Below the pieces are notes generated by a model, which saw nothing but the letters and a program-made list of their open reading frames with translations, ran no database searches and was not told the DNA's origin. A program made the translations under genes and the position numbers. Source: Hyphomicrobium sp. ghe19 (GTDB taxonomy: Bacteria; Pseudomonadota; Alphaproteobacteria; Rhizobiales; Hyphomicrobiaceae). Taken from it: a stretch of 64,000 nt of DNA. Below are positions 23,763 to 31,341 of this stretch, piece after piece. Within the stretch, counting starts at the first letter, position 1; each line of letters opens with the position of its first letter. The DNA is taken from the NCBI RefSeq assembly GCF_902712875.1, contig NZ_LR743509.1, positions 310,001 through 374,000 on the forward strand, in the 5' to 3' direction.

Positions 23763-25595
23763 GTGTTGACCAAGGTGGAGGACGGCGGGCCTGAGCTGGG
23801 TATTGTTTCCACAAGCGGGCGCACGATAAAGTCTGACAGCGGCGCCGCCGAATCCTTGCGCGCGCACGAACAGAATGCATTTTATAATAACCTCGACCGC
23901 TATTTGCACTATCTGCTTGCGCGGACGACCGCCGGTGTGTCTCCCGCCGCGTGCGCCAATGCTTACTTCGATTGGGCCATTCACTTGGCAACGTCTCCAG
24001 GCCGTCAACTCGAGCTTTTTGGTGAAGCCGTCCATCAATGGACCCGGCTGGCGGACTTCGCAAAAGCTGCGGCATTGACGGGTGCTGATGCAGCTCCATG
24101 CATTCTGCCACGGTCGAATGACAAGCGCTTTCGCTCCGAACGCTGGAAGGATTTTCCCTTCAACCTCTATGGCCAATCGTTTTTGCTTTGGGAGGAGTGG
24201 TGGCATTCCGCAGTCACGGGAGTGCGCGGAGTGGAAAGGCAGAACGCCGAGCGTCTCGACTTCATTATGAGACAGACGCTCGATGTCTTCGCCCCCACGA
24301 ATTTTCCGCTGACGAATCCGGATGTCCTCGTCCGTACCGAAGCAGAGGCGGGCTTCAATCTCGTTCGCGGACTATGGAATTTTCTCGAAGATCTGAAGCG
24401 GCTTCGTGACGGAGAGGGGCCGGAAGGCGTAGAAAATTTCAGGGTCGGTGAAACGATCGCGGTGACGCCCGGAAAAGTCATCTTTCGCAATGACCTGATC
24501 GAGCTGATCCAATGCGCGCCGACGACGCCGGATGTGTACCCCGAGCCGATACTCATCATTCCCGCCTGGATCATGAAATTCTACATTCTGGATCTCCGGC
24601 CCGAGAACTCGCTGGTCAAGTATCTCACGGCCCAGGGTTTCACCGTGTTCATGGTTTCCTGGCGCAACCCAGGGGAAGAGGATCGCGATACGAGCTTTGA
24701 AGATTATCGCCGTCTTGGCGTGATGGCCGCGATCGACGCGGTCAGCAAAGTTGCGGGAGGACAGAAAATTCATGCAGCCGGCTACTGCCTCGGCGGGACA
24801 CTGCTGGCGACGGCGGCGGCGGCCATGGCACTCGACAATGACGATCGTCTCAAATCGGTAACGTTTCTTGCGGCTCAAGCGGACTTCAGGGAAGCAGGTG
24901 AACTGACGTTGTTCATCGACGAAAGTCAGATTTCTTTCCTCGAAGACATGATGCAGCAGCAGGGCTTCCTCGATAGCACTCAGATGGCAGGAGCTTTCCA
25001 GCTCCTCCGCTCGAACGATCTCATCTGGTCGCATGTCATCAATCGTTACCTCCTGGGCGAACGCCAGCCCATCTTCGATTTATTGGCTTGGAACGCAGAT
25101 GCCACGCGTATGCCTTACCGTATGCATTCGGATTATCTGCGCTCCCTTTTTCTGAACAATGATCTCGCGGAAGGACGCTACACAGTCGATGGGCGAGCGA
25201 TTGCGCTCACCGATCTGCGTATGCCGATATTCGCACTCGGAACCGAGACCGACCACGTCGCGCCATGGCGATCGGTCTACAAGTTCAACATCCTGAGCGA
25301 CACGGATGTTACGTTTGTGCTGACCAGCGGAGGGCATAATGCGGGCGTCATATCGCCTCCGGGATCATCGGGACGCAGCTATCGGATGGCGACCAAGCTT
25401 GAAACAGATAGCTTCGAAAGCGCCGACGAGTGGCATGCGAACGCGCCCAAATTCGACGGCTCCTGGTGGCCGGCGTGGACGGGTTGGCTCGCCGAGCGGT
25501 CATCCAAAAAATCTGCGCCACCACCAATGGGCGCATCTGGCGATGGACTTGAACCCCTCGCAAGTGCGCCAGGAACCTACGTCTATCAGCGTTGA
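23763..25595 (+). CDS. phaC: Class I poly(R)-hydroxyalkanoate synthase
   Basis: A 610-residue synthase from the GTG at 23763, which has GGAG 8 nt upstream; an earlier GTG at 23694 lacks a site. The PhaC N-terminal domain covers about residues 80-250, followed by an alpha/beta-hydrolase core. The lipase-like box is GYCLGG with the catalytic Cys at about residue 342; the Asp is in GTETDHVAPW and the His in SGGHNAGVISPPG. It polymerises hydroxyacyl-CoA into storage polyester on granules. Phasin follows 90 bp downstream. The FNR/FixK box upstream ties storage to oxygen limitation. Confidence 0.92.
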   Translation: MLTKVEDGGPELGIVSTSGRTIKSDSGAAESLRAHEQNAFYNNLDRYLHYLLARTTAGVSPAACANAYFDWAIHLATSPGRQLELFGEAVHQWTRLADFAKAAALTGADAAPCILPRSNDKRFRSERWKDFPFNLYGQSFLLWEEWWHSAVTGVRGVERQNAERLDFIMRQTLDVFAPTNFPLTNPDVLVRTEAEAGFNLVRGLWNFLEDLKRLRDGEGPEGVENFRVGETIAVTPGKVIFRNDLIELIQCAPTTPDVYPEPILIIPAWIMKFYILDLRPENSLVKYLTAQGFTVFMVSWRNPGEEDRDTSFEDYRRLGVMAAIDAVSKVAGGQKIHAAGYCLGGTLLATAAAAMALDNDDRLKSVTFLAAQADFREAGELTLFIDESQISFLEDMMQQQGFLDSTQMAGAFQLLRSNDLIWSHVINRYLLGERQPIFDLLAWNADATRMPYRMHSDYLRSLFLNNDLAEGRYTVDGRAIALTDLRMPIFALGTETDHVAPWRSVYKFNILSDTDVTFVLTSGGHNAGVISPPGSSGRSYRMATKLETDSFESADEWHANAPKFDGSWWPAWTGWLAERSSKKSAPPPMGASGDGLEPLASAPGTYVYQR

Positions 25596-25684
25596 GATTG
25601 CCGGGGTGACGGTCAAAGCAGAAAAGGACGGGCGAATGAAGGTGATGACAGGGAGGGGACCATTTTAGAGTAGGAGCTACGGAT

Positions 25685-26059
25685 ATGTCCGATCGTCAAC
25701 AATATTCAGAATCCAGAGCCACGCCAGATACAGCATCTGAAACGAGCATTTTTCCCTTACTGACAGTTTGGAATCCAATGGCCGGAAGATTTGCAGCTTG
25801 GAATTCAGACGCACAGCACGCGACGGAGGAAATCGCGCACGGCTGGCTCCGGTTCGTCGGCGACCGCATGGCAAAGGACGCCGCTTTTCCCCAGCAGCTC
25901 GCAAGCTGCAAGACAATCAACGACGTCTACCAGGTCTATGCGCAGTTCTGGCAGCAGGCTGCCAATGACTATGGCAAGGGCTTTACTGCCTTCGCCGATA
26001 ACATGTGGCAAGCGGCGCGCGGGCCATTCGCGCCGTTCTCCTCAGACAAGCTCCAATAG
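25685..26059 (+). CDS. Phasin family protein
   Basis: A 124-residue amphipathic helical protein with the phasin pattern: AWNSDAQHATEEIAHGWLRFVGDRM, AFPQQLASCKTINDVYQVYAQFW, QQAANDYGKGFTAFADNMW. It coats PHA granules, and its position right after the PHA synthase supports this. AGGAG about 8 nt upstream supports the ATG. Confidence 0.85.
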   Translation: MSDRQQYSESRATPDTASETSIFPLLTVWNPMAGRFAAWNSDAQHATEEIAHGWLRFVGDRMAKDAAFPQQLASCKTINDVYQVYAQFWQQAANDYGKGFTAFADNMWQAARGPFAPFSSDKLQ

Positions 26060-26093
26060 TTTGCCGTTCATACTCACTCCAAGGAGTTGGACC

Positions 26094-26837
26094 ATGAAAG
26101 CGCTGGATATTATGACCAAAAATGTGGTGTCGGTCACACCAGACTCCTCAATCGCGGACATGGCGGCGACGATGCAGAAGTTCCGCGTTAGCGGTTTGCC
26201 CGTGATAGACGCCAACGGGGCGCTGGTTGGCATGGTCACCGAGGGTGATTGCCTGCGCCGCGCTGAAACGGGGACCGAAACCAAGAGATCCGGCTGGCGT
26301 TCGTTTTTGGCGGCGCCCTCAACACTCGCGGGAGAATACGTCCGTTCTCATGGCCGCAAGGTCTCCGACGTAATGACGCGAGATCTGGTCACGATCGGTG
26401 AACATACGGATATCGATGAGATTGTTCATCTCATGGAGAAGCATCAGATCAAGCGGCTGCCCGTTTTGAGGGATGACGCCGTGATTGGAATTGTCAGCCG
26501 GGCCAATCTCGTGCAAGCGCTGGCAAGCCTGGCTCGTGGCGCTAGTTCCGTTCGTGAGGATGATGCCGTCATCCGCGAGAAGGTGCGTGCGGAGCTGGGC
26601 AAGCTACCGTGGATGGCCAGCGAATTCATTACTCCCACGGTGAAGGATGGCATCGTAGATCTCTGGGGTTCATTTACCGCCTATCAACAGGATGAGGCCG
26701 CCGTGGTGGCTGCCGAAAATGTTCCGGGTGTCAAAGAGGTGCGAAACCACCTCGCATGGGTCGATCCGGTCTCCGGACTGGTCGTGTATTCTCCTGACGA
26801 CAAGGAGCAATGTCTGCCGGAAGAACCTGTATCTTGA
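26094..26837 (+). CDS. CBS-pair protein with C-terminal BON domain
   Basis: A 247-residue cytosolic protein. CBS1 begins MKALDIMTKNVVSVTPDSSI, and CBS2 starts near residue 85 (VSDVMTRDLVTIGEHTDIDEIVHLM...). A BON domain covers about residues 165-235 (VKDGIVDLWGSFTAYQQDEA...VPGVKEVRNHL). CBS pairs sense adenine nucleotides or similar ligands. This CBS-BON form is typical of low-oxygen and stationary-phase clusters in proteobacteria. AAGGAG 7 nt upstream decides the start. Its 3' end overlaps the next gene by 28 bp. Confidence 0.9.
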   Translation: MKALDIMTKNVVSVTPDSSIADMAATMQKFRVSGLPVIDANGALVGMVTEGDCLRRAETGTETKRSGWRSFLAAPSTLAGEYVRSHGRKVSDVMTRDLVTIGEHTDIDEIVHLMEKHQIKRLPVLRDDAVIGIVSRANLVQALASLARGASSVREDDAVIREKVRAELGKLPWMASEFITPTVKDGIVDLWGSFTAYQQDEAAVVAAENVPGVKEVRNHLAWVDPVSGLVVYSPDDKEQCLPEEPVS

Positions 26838-27976
26838 GCGCAGATTCCACGTCTCTGCTGACATCCGTTAGTGACGCGAATTCGTCGTCTCTCACGGCTG
26901 CGAACGAATGGACCGCGGAGCGTGCAAAGACGCTTGATCAAATCGTTTGCTCGTTATTGGCTGATGCGCATCAGCCAATTGCGACGTCCATCGACATGAG
27001 CGGTGTTCGTGCCTTCGACACTTTCGGCGCCTGGCAGCTTGCGCGTCTCGTTCGCGAATTGAAGTCGCGGGGACGAGAAGTAACGATTGTTGGCCTCCCA
27101 AGCCAGTTCTCCGTCTTGTTCGATGCCGTGCAAAAATCAAGCGAGGACGCTGATCGTGTGCATCCAAAGGCACGGTTGGGATATTCAGGAGTTGCGGCAG
27201 TCGGCGAGGCGTTGACGGCCGCTTGGCAAAATTTTTTGCTGCTCCTCAATATGCTCGGAGCGGTCTCGGTCGCGGCGCTGCGAGCGCTGCGTAGGCCTTC
27301 GGAATTCCGGCTTCCGTCCACGGTACACCATCTAGATCGGGTCGCTTGGCAGGCTATTCCGATCATCCTGCTGATCACGTTTCTGATCGGCGCGATCATC
27401 GCCCAGCAGGGATTTTTCCATTTCCGGAAATTCGGGGCGGACGACTACGTCGTCGATATGGTCGGCATTCTCGTCCTCCGTGAGATCGGTGTGCTCATCG
27501 TGGCCATCATGGTGGCGGGGCGTTCGGGAAGCTCGTACACGGCCGAGCTCGGGTCGATGAAAATGCGCGAAGAAATCGATGCTCTGAGGACCATGGGCTT
27601 CGACCCCGTCGACGTTCTGATTTTACCTCGTGTGATTGCTTTGGTAATCGCGTTACCGATTTTGACCTTCCTCGGTTCGATGTCGGCGCTTTACGGAGCC
27701 GAATTGGTCGCTTGGTTGTACGGTGGGATGAGCCCGGAAATTTTCGTGGCACGGCTGAAGGAAGCTATCTCGATCACGCATTTCAAGGTGGGAATGATCA
27801 AGGCGCCCTTCATGGCACTCGTCATCGGCGTTGTCGCGTGCACAGAGGGTTTGAAAGTCAAAGGCAGCGCTGAATCTCTCGGGCTTCAGACTACGGCTTC
27901 CGTGGTGACATCCATATTCCTCGTCATCGTTATCGACGGACTTTTCGCAATCTTTTTTGCATCGATCGGTATGTGA
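26810..27976 (+). CDS. MlaE-family ABC permease with N-terminal STAS domain
   Basis: A 388-residue inner-membrane protein. Residues about 10-110 form a STAS domain (IATSIDMSGVRAFDTFGAWQLARLVRELKSRG), as in MlaB, fused to the permease. The rest is the MlaE fold with AELGSMKMREEIDALRTMGFDP (coupling helix signature) and GLQTTASVVTSIFLVIVIDGLFAIFF at the end. Fusion of MlaB-like and MlaE-like parts replaces a separate mlaB gene. A TTG at 26834 is an alternative start. It forms a unit with the following ATPase and MCE-domain genes. Confidence 0.88.
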   Translation: MSAGRTCILSADSTSLLTSVSDANSSSLTAANEWTAERAKTLDQIVCSLLADAHQPIATSIDMSGVRAFDTFGAWQLARLVRELKSRGREVTIVGLPSQFSVLFDAVQKSSEDADRVHPKARLGYSGVAAVGEALTAAWQNFLLLLNMLGAVSVAALRALRRPSEFRLPSTVHHLDRVAWQAIPIILLITFLIGAIIAQQGFFHFRKFGADDYVVDMVGILVLREIGVLIVAIMVAGRSGSSYTAELGSMKMREEIDALRTMGFDPVDVLILPRVIALVIALPILTFLGSMSALYGAELVAWLYGGMSPEIFVARLKEAISITHFKVGMIKAPFMALVIGVVACTEGLKVKGSAESLGLQTTASVVTSIFLVIVIDGLFAIFFASIGM

Positions 27977-27979
27977 GCC

Positions 27980-28771
27980 ATGCAAAACGCCGCAGCCCAG
28001 CCGATGATCCGTGTCCGTGATTTGGTCGTCGGCTTCCACGACCGGATTGTGCTCGATCATATTTCCTTGGACGTCAGGCGTGGTGAGATCCTCGGTCTCG
28101 TAGGCGGATCGGGCAGCGGCAAATCCGTTCTCCTCCGCACGATCATCGGACTGCTGCCGAAGCGCTCAGGTACCATCGAGGTTCTTGGGCAAAGCCAGGA
28201 TGCGCTCGACGATGAGGCTCGTCGCGAATTCCAACGTCGATGGGGCGTTTTATTTCAAAATGGCGCGTTGTTCTCCTCGCTGACGGTCCTTCAGAACGTA
28301 CAATTTCCGATGCGGGAATTCCTTCGCCTCCCGGAATCCATGCTCGAAGAATTGGCGGCGACGAAGCTCACCATGGTCGGGATATCCAGGAAGGACGAGA
28401 ACAAGTTTCCTTCGGAGCTCTCCGGTGGCATGACGAAGCGTGTGGCACTGGCCCGCGCCCTTGCACTCGATCCGGAGCTGGTTTTTCTCGACGAACCGAC
28501 TTCCGGCCTCGATCCCATATCGGCCGGCGAGTTTGATGCTTTGATCCGGACGCTCCAAAGGACGCTCGGTCTGACGGTCTTCATGATCACCCATGATTTA
28601 AACACCTTGCACGCTGTCTGCGATCACATCGCCGTCCTGGCAGAGGGAAAAATCGTGGCGGATGGTCCGATGCCCGCAATGCTTTCCAGCGAGCACCCCT
28701 GGGTTAAGGCCTATTTTCGTGGGCAGCGAGGTCGGCTGCTCGAACATGGATTCGCACGATTACCTGTTTGA
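27980..28771 (+). CDS. MlaF-type ABC transporter ATPase
   Basis: A 263-residue nucleotide-binding subunit. Walker A is GGSGSGKSVLLRT, the signature is ELSGGMTKRVALARALAL, Walker B is ELVFLDEPTSGLDP, and the switch His is in MITHDLNTL. The LSGGM variant is typical of the Mla/Ttg2 group, which moves phospholipids or related lipids between membranes. It starts 3 nt after the permease stop. Confidence 0.92.
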   Translation: MQNAAAQPMIRVRDLVVGFHDRIVLDHISLDVRRGEILGLVGGSGSGKSVLLRTIIGLLPKRSGTIEVLGQSQDALDDEARREFQRRWGVLFQNGALFSSLTVLQNVQFPMREFLRLPESMLEELAATKLTMVGISRKDENKFPSELSGGMTKRVALARALALDPELVFLDEPTSGLDPISAGEFDALIRTLQRTLGLTVFMITHDLNTLHAVCDHIAVLAEGKIVADGPMPAMLSSEHPWVKAYFRGQRGRLLEHGFARLPV

Positions 28772-28781
28772 GGGACCTTGG

Positions 28782-29906
28782 ATGGAAATCCGCGCGCGCT
28801 ATACGCTGATCGGGACATTTACGCTTATCGCTATCATGGCAGCTTTTGCGTTCGTCTACTGGCTGAATCATGCCGGCGGCTTGACGAAGCAACAACTGTA
28901 CCGGGTACGATTTGAAAATTCGGTGTCGGGGCTTCTGAAGGGCTCAGGTGTTCAGTTCAATGGCATCCGCGTCGGAGAAGTCGTTGCGCTTCAATTGAAC
29001 CCTGAGAATCCAAGGCAGGTGACGGCGGTCATGTCCATTGACCGCGATACACCCGTTCGTGCCGATACGAAGGTCGCTATTGCATTTCAGGGGCTCACGG
29101 GTTCACCGGTTCTGTCATTAGACGGCGGAGTGGCGAACGCGCCGCCCGTGAAATCGATCGACGATCAGCCGCCGCTTCTTTTCGCTGATCCGGACGCTGG
29201 TCAAAATATGACGGACTCGGCGCGAAGCGTTCTTCGCCACATCGACGCGGTCGTAACTGATAATGCTGAGCCATTGCGTTCGCTGATTGCCAATATCAAT
29301 ACTTTTTCCACTGCGCTTGCCCGCAATTCGGACCGCGTTGACGGAATACTTTCCGGGCTCGAGCGAATGACAGGCGGAGGAACTCAGAAAGCCTCAACTC
29401 ATGTTTTTGATCTCAAAGCCGCGAATGCGTTTCCATCTCTGGCGAAAATTCCGCAAGGTCAGCTCGTCATTCCTGAACCGGACGTCGTCGGCAGCGTCTT
29501 CAACGATCAGGTTGCCGTCGTAACGCCATCCGGCGACCGGGCGACAGCGTTCCAGGCAAAATGGCCGGATACGTTGAGCCGCCTCGTGCAATCACGTGTG
29601 GTTCAAAGTTTCGAGAATGCCGGCTATCTGAAGACGCTTGGCCGCCAGCCCGAAGGGCTCAAAATCGATTATCAGCTGCTGATAGATTTGCGCAGCTTCC
29701 AAGTTGTTATGTCAGAAACTCCGACTTCCGAAATCGCTTTTTCGGCAAAGATCATCGGTGACAACGGCAATATCCTCGGTGCCCGGCTGTTCGAAGCTCG
29801 TATCCCGTCGAACGTCGTCGACGAGGCGAGCGCCGTGGCGGCTCTCAATCAGGTGTTCGCCAAGGTCGTCACGGAGCTTGTTCTTTGGACATGCAAAATC
29901 GCCTAG
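28782..29906 (+). CDS. MlaD/MCE-domain protein fused to an ABC-transport auxiliary lipoprotein domain
   Basis: A 374-residue periplasmic protein. One N-terminal anchor (YTLIGTFTLIAIMAAFAFVYW) is followed by an MCE/MlaD domain at about residues 35-125 (YRVRFENSVSGLLKGSGVQFNGIRVGEV). A C-terminal region at about residues 215-370 resembles the ABC_trans_aux domain usually found as a separate lipoprotein (PqiC-like). The ATG at 28782 has GAGGG 7 nt upstream. The last residues (LWTCKIA) run into sequence that belongs to a cytochrome c remnant, so the 3' end may have been altered by a deletion. Confidence 0.85.
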   Translation: MEIRARYTLIGTFTLIAIMAAFAFVYWLNHAGGLTKQQLYRVRFENSVSGLLKGSGVQFNGIRVGEVVALQLNPENPRQVTAVMSIDRDTPVRADTKVAIAFQGLTGSPVLSLDGGVANAPPVKSIDDQPPLLFADPDAGQNMTDSARSVLRHIDAVVTDNAEPLRSLIANINTFSTALARNSDRVDGILSGLERMTGGGTQKASTHVFDLKAANAFPSLAKIPQGQLVIPEPDVVGSVFNDQVAVVTPSGDRATAFQAKWPDTLSRLVQSRVVQSFENAGYLKTLGRQPEGLKIDYQLLIDLRSFQVVMSETPTSEIAFSAKIIGDNGNILGARLFEARIPSNVVDEASAVAALNQVFAKVVTELVLWTCKIA

Positions 29907-30172
29907 GCAACGGGCCGACAGCAAAGTGTCTCACAGTGACGCCGGCCAACCTTACCGAGATCAGCAAGCGGGCCAATGGCAACTTCCCTGCCGCTCGCAT
30001 CGTGGAGATTATTCGTTACGGCGGAGACATCGCTGGCCATGGGCCACAGGACATGCCGCTATGGGGCAAGGTCTTCAGCGAGAAAGGCGGAGGAGGCAAA
30101 GGCGGAGGAAATTATTCTCGCATAGCCGTCGGCGAGTTGCTGAAATACCTGGAATCCATTCAAAAGAATTAG
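29885..30172 (+). pseudogene. Cytochrome c remnant lacking the heme motif
   Basis: A 95-codon frame that reads like the C-terminal two thirds of a class I cytochrome c. After GNGPTAK it has LTVTPANLTEISKRANG, RIVEIIRYGGDIAGHGPQDMP (with the axial Met) and a final LLKYLESIQK helix. The signal peptide and CxxCH heme-attachment motif are absent, and no CxxCH is found in any frame just upstream. The frame overlaps the 3' end of the MCE-domain gene. A deletion joining the two genes would explain this. It should be non-functional as a cytochrome. Confidence 0.65.
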
Positions 30173-30257
30173 CGTAGTCTGGCACGACAACGACGCCCTG
30201 CGTTGCTTCGAGGCACATCGATATTCCGACAGAACCAAGTTGGACGCGAGCGCAGCT

Positions 30258-31293
30258 TTACGCTTCGATCACGACCTTGAGCGCGTGCGTCTCCGCTGCG
30301 TGGCTGAAAGTGTCGTAGGCATCGAGGATATTGTCGAACTTGAAACGGTGCGTGATCAGCTTGGCCGGATCTATTTTATGGGCTTGAACTATTTTGAGCA
30401 GCATCGGTGTGGTGACAGTGTCGACAAGCCGTGTCGTAATGCTGATGTTCTGACTCCAGAGGCGCTCAAGGTGCAGATCGACTTTGACGCCATGCACACC
30501 GATATTGGCGATCGTTCCGCCCGGCGCAACGATATCCTCGCATGTCAGAAATGAAGCGGGTACACCAACAGCCTCGATCGCAGTATCGACGCCGCGGCCG
30601 CCGGTCATTTTCATGACGGTTTCCGCCGCCTCGATGCCGGTCGCGTTGACCATTGCCGTTGCCCCAAAATGCTTGGTCACTTCGAGGCGATTGTTGTCGG
30701 GATCGATCATGATAATCTTGGCCGGCGAATAGAACTGCGCCGTTAGCAGGGCTGCCAGCCCGATCGGCCCCGCGCCGACGATTGCGACAGTGCTGCCTGG
30801 TGCAACCTTGCCGTTGAGGACACCGCACTCAAATCCCGTGGGCAGGATATCGCTGAGCATCACGAGCGCTTCTTCGTCAGTTCCTTCCGGGATCCGATAG
30901 AGGCTCGTGTCCGCATGAGGAATTCGCACATACTGCGTCTGCGTTCCGTCAATTTTGTTGCCGAGAATCCAACCACCCGTCGTGCAGTGTGAATACATGC
31001 CCCGACGGCAATATTCGCAACGGCCACAGGCCGAGATGCACGAGATGAGGACGCGGTCGCCGGGCCGAAATGCAGTGACACCCGCGCCGATCTTCTCGAC
31101 AGTTCCCGTTCCCTCGTGACCAAGTATGCGGCCGGGACTGCACGTTGGAACATCACCCTTGAGGATGTGAAGATCCGTTCCGCAAATCGTCGTCTTGGAA
31201 ATTCTGACGATGGCGTCATTCGGTTCTTTAACTTCAGGGATGGGCCGATCCAACGACTTTCTGACCGGGGCCTTTATAGACCTGTGCCTTCAT
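30258..31293 (-). pseudogene. Zinc-dependent alcohol dehydrogenase, frameshifted near the N-terminus
   Basis: The body (frame from 31253 to 30258) is a typical medium-chain Zn alcohol dehydrogenase: KTTICGTDLHILKGD, GHEGTG, the structural-zinc motif CGRCEYCRRGMYSHC and the Rossmann motif VGAGPIGLA. The expected N-terminus (MKAQVYKGPGQK) is present at 31293-31258 with an SD (AGGTGA) but in another frame. One extra G near 31257 separates the two. Unless this is a sequencing error, only a truncated protein from an internal TTG could be made. It lies 48 bp downstream of the PCMT fusion gene and probably shares its operon. Confidence 0.7.
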
Positions 31294-31341
31294 CACTTAT
31301 CACCTGCTCGGTTGAACGTGCAGCGTGCGCTCGTTAGCTTT

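Noticed and set aside
25543..25668. 41-codon frame overlapping the end of phaC (MDLNPSQVRQEP...)
   Set aside because: It overlaps phaC by over 50 bp in another frame, has no clear ribosome site and matches no family. It might be real but evidence is too thin.
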